Source: Daldinia sp. FL1419
Lineage: Eukaryota; Ascomycota; Sordariomycetes; Xylariales; Hypoxylaceae
Assembly: GCA_025201765.1 (NCBI GenBank)
Contig: MU623529.1
Span: 1-51,488, forward strand
DNA: 51,488 bases
Direction: 5' to 3'
This document shows, one piece after another, positions 44,677-51,488 of this stretch. Position 1 is the stretch's first letter. Every line of letters begins with the position of its first letter. The notes beneath the pieces are model-generated. The model had not been told where the DNA came from. It ran no database searches and saw only the letters and a program-made list of their open reading frames with translations. Position numbers and translations under genes: made by a program.

Positions 44677-47600
44677 ATGTCTACGGCTCAGGAAAACGCT
44701 CAATCAATCAAGGTCTTGGATGACCTGATGCAGAAGCTTACTCTTTCTAAAGATGCTGCTTCTATCAAGGATGCATCTCACTCACTGGCCTCTTTTATCA
44801 ATGGTCGTATTGAAGATCAAGAAGCCCCCACTAGGTAAGAAAAATTTCAACGCTATTATAATTCGCACACGCACAAGCCCATGTATCTAAACCTATTTTT
44901 CACTTGTGGCTACATTTTTTTCTGCCTTGCCTTCGCCTGTTGTTACCTTACCTCATATTTGGCTTCATTGCTTTTTTTCTTTTTGAATATACCTGATTCC
45001 TTCCTTCCCTTTCCCCTTCTTTTGTTTCCTATCATTTTTGGGCCCCTCCCCCACTATATGCACGTGCCTAAAAATGCCCATTGCACTGACCCCTCCCCCC
45101 ACTGATGAAATCAACATCACGTCCAATGGTTGAAATTGGAAAGAAGGGGGAAGGAAAAAAAAAACCTTAGGTTCTCTGGCCTTAGAGATTTGCCTTGTTT
45201 GCGACTGGTAGTCTTTACCTTGATTTTTAGTATCTTTTTATACTAACATAGGATTCTTTTTGTAGGACTGTCGAAGCCTTAAAGAAGCAAATTTCCAACA
45301 AGAAAGATGCTACGGCTCGCGAGAAGGCTGCCAATGCTATTCAAGCTATTGCTCAGCATTCTGAGATTGCCCCTAACGTTGAGCCTTACTTGGTTCTTCT
45401 CCTACCTCTGACTCTCGGTGCCATTGGCGACAAGATTACTGGTGTCAAGAATGCTGCTATTGCCGCCACCACCGCCATCGTCGAGGCCGTCAATCCTAAC
45501 GCTGTTAAGGCCATCTTGCCTGTCATTGTCAAGTCTATCCTTGAGGCCCAAAAATGGCCTGAAAAGATCACCGCCCTTGAGTGCATTGATATCCTAGTCC
45601 GAACTGCCCCCGCACAGCTGGCATACCGAGTTCCTGAGCTCATACCTGTTATCTCCGAGTCTATGTGGGATACTAAGAAGGAAGTCAAGGAGCGTGCATA
45701 CAAGACTATGGAGAAGATCTGCGAATTGATCGTCAACAAGGATATTGAGCGATTCATTCCCGAATTAATCAAGTGTATCGCCAAGCCTGAGAATGTCCCT
45801 GAGACTGTTCACTTGCTTGGTGCTACAACCTTCGTCACAGAGGTTCAAGAGCCTACCCTTGCTCTGATGGTTCCTCTGCTAGACCGTGGTCTGGCTGAGC
45901 GAGATACCGCCATCAAGCGAAAGGCTGCTGTCATCGTTGATAACATGTGTAAACTGGTCGACGACCCTAGCATCGTTGCTCCCTTCTTACCTAAGATGAT
46001 GCCTGGTCTCCAGAAAAACTATGACAACTTGGCCGATCCTGAGGCCCGTGAGAAGACCAAGCAGGCTCTTGACACCCTCATCCGTGTCGGTGACATCAAG
46101 GATGGCAAGATCCCCGAAGTTCGCCACGATGGAGACGTTGCCACCGTCTTAGCCCACCTCCAAGCCGTTATCCCTAGCAAGCACGCCAAGACAGCGGAGA
46201 AGCTGACTCCTGTGCTGGAGTATATCTCCGCCATTGGTGGTCAGCTCGTTGATGAGAAGGAAACCGAGCCTTCCACCTGGGCTGCTGCCGTCAAGCCTTT
46301 TGTTACCGTTATTGTTGGCGACGTAGATGCTGAAAAGGTTGTCGACAGTCTCCGAAGACGCGCCGCGTCTGGTGCTGTAGATGAGGCCGAGGAAGAGGAA
46401 GATGACGATGAGGGCGAGGACCTCTGCAACTGTACTTTCTCCCTTGCCTATGGTGCCAAGATTCTCCTTAACCAAACCCACCTCCGTCTCAAGCGTGGCC
46501 GCCGCTACGGTCTGTGCGGTCCTAACGGATCTGGTAAATCTACTCTTATGCGTGCTATCAACAACGAGCAGGTTGAAGGCTTCCCCAAACAGAGTGAAGT
46601 CAAGACTGTTTTTGTCGAGCACGACTTAGATTCTGCCGATACTGAAATGACGACGATTGACTGGACCATGAAAAAGCTGGCTGAGGCTGGTGTTACCACT
46701 AGCCGAGAAGACGTCGAGAAGCGTCTCGAGGAGTTTGGCTTTACACCAGCCATGACATCGGGTGAGATCACTGCTCTATCTGGTGGTTGGAAGATGAAGT
46801 TGGCCCTGTGCCGTGCTGTCTTTGAAGCTCCTGATATCCTCCTGCTTGACGAGCCTACCAACCATCTGGATGTGAAAAACGTCAAATGGCTTGAGGACTA
46901 CTTAATCAACTCTCCTTGCACGTCTATCATCGTGTCTCACGACAGCAGCTTTTTGGATAATGTCACCCAGTACATCATTCACTACGAGCGATTCAAGTTG
47001 AAGAAGTACAAGGGTAACCTGAAGGAGTTTGTTCGCAAGAACCCCCATGCTAAGTCATACTACGAACTTGGTGAATCCGAGATTGAGTTCACTTTCCCCG
47101 AACCTGGTTTCCTGGAGGGTGTCAAGACTAAGGCCAAGGCTATTTTGCGTGCCAGCAAGATGAGCTTCCAATACCCCGGCACACCTAAACCTCAGATTAC
47201 CGACATCACTTTTCAGTGCTCCCTTGGTTCCCGTATTGCTGTCATTGGTCCCAACGGTGCTGGAAAGTCTACTCTTATTAACGTTCTAACTGGTGAGCTG
47301 ATCCCAACTGCCGGTGAGATCTACCAGCACGAAAACATCCGTATTGCCTACATTAAGCAGCATGCCTTCGCCCATATTGATAACCATCTCGACAAGACTC
47401 CCTCGGAGTACATTCAATGGCGATTCCAGACTGGTGAGGACCGTGAGACTATGGACCGCGCCAACAAGATCATCACCGAAGAAGATGAGAAGGCAATGGA
47501 CAAGATCTTCAAGATTGAAGGTTCGCAGCGACGCATCATTGGCATCCACAGCCGCAGAAAGTTCAAGAACAGCTATGAGTATGAGTGTTCATTCGCACTT

Positions 47601-48337
47601 GGAGAGAATGTGGGCATGAAGAACGAGCGCTGGGTTCCTATGATGACAGCTGACAATGCCTGGCTTCCCCGAACCGAACTTCTCGGTTCTCACCAGAAGA
47701 TGGTTGCTGAGGTCGATATGAGGGAAGCGCTTGCTTCCGGTCAATTCCGACCTCTAGTTCGAAAGGAGATTGAGTCTCACTGTGCTAACTTCGGACTCGA
47801 TGCGGAACTTGTTTCCCACTCTCGTATGCGTGGTCTCTCCGGTGGCCAGCGTGTCAAGGTCGTTCTCGCCGCTTGTTCATGGCAGCGACCTCACTTGATT
47901 GTTCTTGACGAACCTACGAACTATCTGGACCGAGACTCACTAGGTGCTCTATCCAAGGCCCTCAAGAAGTTTGAGGGTGGTGTCATTATCATTACTCACA
48001 GCGCCGAGTTCACTAAGGACTTGACTGAGGAAGTGTGGGCCGTCATGGACGGTAAGATGACACCTTCAGGTCACAACTGGGTCCAAGGCCAAGGTTCTGG
48101 CCCCAGGCTAAAGGCGGGCGATGATGATGAGGAGGAAAAGTTCGACGCCATGGGTAATAAGATCGTGACGACGAAGAAGAAGGCCAAGTTGACTAGCTCT
48201 GAGGCTAGAAAGAAGAAGAAGGGTAAGTTGGACATTCTCCTAAAATCTTCAGATATAATGCAGTGGCTAACACATATATAGAGCGTATGGCCCGCCGAAA
48301 GCGTGGTGAAGAGGTATTCTCAGATGAGGATGATTAA
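44677..48337 (+). CDS. Translation elongation factor 3 (EF3), ABC-F ATPase
   Basis: Three exons, 44677-44834, 45266-48222 and 48282-48337, give 1056 residues, the usual EF3 length. The N-terminal third consists of HEAT repeats. Two ABC domains follow: Walker A GPNGSGKST (about 471), signature LSGGWKMKLAL and LLLDEPTNHLD; then GPNGAGKST (about 715), LSGGQRVKVVLA and LIVLDEPTNYLD. A chromodomain-like insertion (GIHSRRKFKNSYEYECSF) lies in the second. The C-terminus is Lys-rich and ends EEVFSDEDD. EF3 is a fungal ribosome-associated ATPase that helps release E-site tRNA in each elongation cycle. The first intron is 431 nt, far longer than the others here and pyrimidine-rich, a pattern common in highly expressed fungal translation genes. 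Confidence 0.97.
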
Positions 48338-49473
48338 ATGATTTGCCATCGTCCCCACCGACACGCATCCTTACGACTTACCCCTGATTCACGAATATGA
48401 TCACTTTTTTTTTTTTTTTTTCCTTTGTTTGATATGAACAGAAAAGTTCGGATTTGCATGGTTAGGCATTGTCTCTGTTTATTGCGCGCCGAAGTTGCCC
48501 AATGTCCATTGCATCTAAACACGGGCGTTTCATCGCGTGGTCGAGCAGGATGAACTAGGAAGGGCATGATACCGCTGGATTGGAGGCCCAGAGGCTAGCC
48601 TTTCGAATTCTTGACTGCGAGGATACCATAGATAGATAAACAGGTCGCTGAATAGACTTGATACAGAGTTTCAAGTACTCTTCAATGCCCGGAACTACTA
48701 ATGTGTCATTTGTTCTCTATTCGTAGGTACCTATTTACAGAGATGTTTTAGATGTTGAAGAGCAGGGTATAATTGCGTAGGTACGAGTAAATTAATACTA
48801 AGCATGAGCAGTGTGGTAAATGGATTGGGTATGCTAATAAGAGATACTTGCTTTATTACTTTGAAAAGAAAAGAAAAGAAAAGAGAAGAGAAGGGGGGGG
48901 GGCTGGTGAGCAGTGTTCAGGTTTCTCTATCGACAATTGGCTTCTTTCGTGGATATTGATGAGCGCCGCTTGTTTTGGATCTAGTGGAATTTCCAACAAT
49001 GTGCATTTTTACCACGTCGCATCCGGGTCTATTGGTAGTGTTGCTAAGGAGAGAAATCCTTTGTCGCGAGCTTTGTCGCGTTCATACCTCTGGGTGAGTT
49101 TCCGAGAACGGTAGAACAGAGAACATGTCGCAACTACAAAGGCTTTCTAAGTATGCATTTGGTAGATGGTAAAGACAGAGAGATGGGTATGTGAAGGAAT
49201 AATGTGATTTATCTAGACGTTCGAATTTCATAACACTAGAAAAATATACGCCGACAACAAAAGCAAGCGAAAGCCAGCGAAAGCAAGAAAACGTTCGGAG
49301 AAAACATTTGGAGAAAACATTCGGAGAAAACATTCGGAGGGATCAGGAGAAGGAAGGCATAGAATGATAACGACTGTAGTAGGAGGAGAGACTCAGAGTG
49401 GTATTGCCCGTATGAACAAGACGCCTGGACTGTTACAGCATAGAGGATAAGCTCTCTATATATTAATTCGATA
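48338..49473. other. Intergenic region with tandem repeat
   Basis: A T-run lies at about 48403-48421 near the EF3 3' end, an AAGAAAAG/G-rich purine run at about 48862-48902, and the 13-bp repeat at 49287-49338. No gene is seen. Confidence 0.4.
49287..49338. repeat. Tandem repeat, 13 bp x 4 (GAAAACATTCGGA)
   Basis: Four head-to-tail units; the first two each differ by a single transition from the last two. Confidence 0.9.
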
Positions 49474-51377
49474 ATGAGCAGCGGAGATGCTCAAGCTCAA
49501 GCTGAGCTTGAAAAGATCGTCAAAGAATCAAGGGCTGCCCACCCCCCTCCACTACAACCTGGGCAGACGGCCAAGGTTGCGGCCGAAGCATATCTTAATC
49601 GCTTCCGTTCCAAAATACCGGATGGATATTTCTGGGACTGGGAGCCATTCTTTGAGGCATTGGTGGAAGGGAATATTCTCGCAGATGGTTCTGGCATCAT
49701 TCATCCACCCGACGATGACGACAAGCCAGGCGCAACCCCAGATCGGCCGTCTGACCACGTTATTAACCCTAAAAAGGTACCGAAGCCTCCTAATAGCGGA
49801 TCATGGGAGCACACATGGTATATCCCCGAATGGTCTCATCCCAACTTTCGGCCGGATCTGACCGTATCGTATACCCGCGGATTCCAATCTATCGGCACTA
49901 GGGATCCCTTCATCAAATTGTACCCGGCGTTGCGACCAGAGGACAGCGTTAGAAATCCTACGCCATGGGCAAAGAGATTCGGTATATTTCCTGGAAACCT
50001 AAACGGTAGGAGTCGCCTCAGCCCTACCTTGTCTGCGACCCGTGACCCGTGGGAGGATTACGCCAACCAGGTCAACCTACTCCCGCCAGAAACCAGGGTA
50101 CAACTTGCGCAGGAGACAAGAGCTGCAGCGATTAGCTCAGGGAAGCCCGTCCCCCCCGAAGGTTTTGTCGACAAGGACGCTTTGGAGAATCTGATGAATG
50201 CCCAAGACAGGATGACGGGGGATCAGCTAAGAGTGAAGATGACGAAATATCTGTCCGAGAAATATCAACCTACGAGTCTACAGGCAGAGGTCCCTACCAC
50301 CCTGAAAGAGTTCGTGGATGATCTTGAAAAAAACTACCCACACATATTAGATGCTCATAAGACATATTTTGTTAAGGCTCTAGACGATCAGGATTACCAG
50401 CGGGCAATGTTCAACAGTATGACGACCGACGAGCTCGTGAACAACAATGTTTACACGCAGTCCGACGACGTAACCTGTGATCTTTCGGGCGATCTTCATC
50501 CGTAAGTACTCGCGTGTGTTGGGATTTGATTACCATGTCGTACTTTGATCACGGTAGCTAACCGCTTCGCGATTTGTTTTTAGCCTTCTTGGACGAGACA
50601 AGTGGCTGGATAGCTCGGCTAGAGGGGCTGATAGATGGGAGCCACGATACTTGTACAACCTCAACGGCGAAAGGAAAGAATGGGATGTTGTGAGTTGTCT
50701 CTTTTGTTAGCCTGTCCTTTTTGCCTCCTCACCTCCTCACCTCCTCACCTCCTCACGACCCCTTGACCCCTTGACTCCTTGACCCCTTTTCGTCGAGTGA
50801 AGTTGATGAAGAGCTGTACTAAATCGCGCCGGCTTACTAGACGACGAACGACACACTCTGGTCAGCACTTCAAGCCCCGCTGCAACTTCTCACGCGGCTT
50901 CTTAATAGCAACCATCACGGAATAACCGAGTTAATGGACTTGAGAACTCGGTACAAGATCCCAGCGGACCAGACACAAGGACACGATGCGATACCCAATC
51001 TTGTCGGGTACAGGAATTGGGACGGAATCATCATGGACTCGAATAATACGTGGGACGAGATATTAGAATTGCACAAAGCGGGATATAGTTGGATCGACAA
51101 TGCTTGGAGGATTCTGGGGGAGACCCTCCGCTTTCAAATTAATTGCGCGTATATTGATCCGAACGAATCAGACGAGATATCCGCCGTCGACGGGGTAAAG
51201 GAACATAAAAGTATCGTATACGGCATGACTCAGATGATGGGTGAAGGATCCGATGCGTCGATATGTATCTGGATAGCAGCCGAGTTGATATGGCCGTTGT
51301 TGATGCCACAGTTTAGTCAAAGCGAAAAGTTGACGGCGGCCTTTCTAGTCGCCTCGACGATGTTGCACGAATTCGGA
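49474..51377 (+). CDS. Uncharacterised fungal protein with zincin-like HEFG motif, 3'-truncated
   Basis: Three exons are visible, 49474-50501, 50584-50689 and 50841-51377, in one frame for 557 residues. The last ends LHEFG at a GTGAGA donor, and the next exon lies beyond the window. If it starts with His, the motif would be HEFGH, a zinc-metallopeptidase-type site. The first 340 residues are hydrophilic and Pro-rich (DGYFWDWEPFFEALVEGN). The last exon is helical with YSWIDNAWRILGETLRFQI. No signal peptide is seen. I recall long orphan proteins in filamentous fungi with a HE..H site in a similar place, but cannot name the family, so a peptidase activity is only inferred. Confidence 0.6.
50724..50785. 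repeat. Tandem repeats within an intron (CCTCCTCA x4, then CCCCTTGA units)
   Basis: Two adjacent short arrays fill much of the 151-nt second intron of the gene at 49474. They do not disturb its splice sites. Confidence 0.85.
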
Positions 51378-51404
51378 GTGAGATAGCCCCTTTTCTTTTC
51401 TTTC

Positions 51405-51488
51405 TGCCCCCCCCCCCCCGGGGGGTGTTGTGTTTTTTTTTTTTTTTTGTGAATGGGGGGTTGGTGTTTTTGGGTGTGGGGTGAAGCG
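51405..51488. other. Low-complexity right edge
   Basis: A C-run of about 14 nt followed by a G-run, a T-run of about 17 nt and G/T-rich sequence end the window. It would lie inside an intron of the truncated gene. It looks like a poorly supported contig end and carries no TTAGGG telomere units. Confidence 0.5.

Noticed and set aside
44881..45105. 74-codon frame rich in Phe and Leu
   Set aside because: It lies wholly inside the EF3 first intron; the hydrophobic residues come from pyrimidine runs.
51405..51488. Telomere at the right end
   Set aside because: No TTAGGG or CCCTAA units; the sequence is homopolymeric and sits next to a splice donor of an unfinished gene.

Overview
The window looks like chromosomal DNA of a filamentous ascomycete (Pezizomycotina), most likely a Sordariomycete. 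The evidence is genes split by short introns (about 50-150 nt, with GTAAGT/GTATGT-type donors and CTAAC-type branch sites), a fungus-only translation factor (EF3), families typical of filamentous fungi (Clr5 domain, DUF3112 receptor-like protein, APH-like kinases, fungal amidoligase), dispersed CCTACCTAGGTAGG palindromes between genes, and a 3.2 kb AT-saturated block of the kind left by repeat-induced point mutation (RIP). I cannot name the species. Both ends look like contig ends: an AT-rich repeat remnant on the left and a C/G/T low-complexity run on the right.

Layout. 1-3170 is the AT-rich relic. 3700-6478 is a membrane-anchored six-hairpin glycosidase-like gene and 6755-7468 a P-loop kinase-like gene. 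8333-16345 is a conserved housekeeping block: ER P5A-ATPase (SPF1 type), a CofD/UPF0052-type protein with an 18-nt microexon, and mitochondrial malate dehydrogenase. 17115-23596 is accessory: an APH-like kinase gene and an amidoligase gene, each interrupted by a single in-frame TAG, plus two Cys-containing unknowns. 25236-32250 holds a DUF3112 seven-helix protein, two unknown genes, a secreted MRJP/yellow-type protein and a very small spliced hydrophilic protein. 33199-40085 holds a Cys-type glutathione transferase, a Clr5-domain protein and a secreted CE1-type esterase. About 41300-42319 is a decayed SMP-30-like propeller gene, 43631-43906 a MITE-like element, 44677-48337 the EF3 gene, and 49474 to the right edge an unknown protein with a zincin-like HEFG motif cut by the window end.

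Apart from the housekeeping genes there is no obvious pathway or biosynthetic cluster. The most interesting signal is the pair of neighbouring accessory genes (17115-18716 and 20608-21960), each open in one frame except for one TAG that lies in the loop of a predicted hairpin. In the kinase the TAG falls where relatives usually carry Trp (TGG). Sordariomycetes are known to edit A to I in mRNA during sexual development, preferring UAG in hairpin loops and thereby turning premature stops into Trp codons, so these are concrete candidates for conditional stop-codon repair. Ordinary nonsense mutation, including mild RIP, is the competing explanation. All gene models are by eye, from reading frame, splice motifs and remembered family patterns; no database search or transcript was used.
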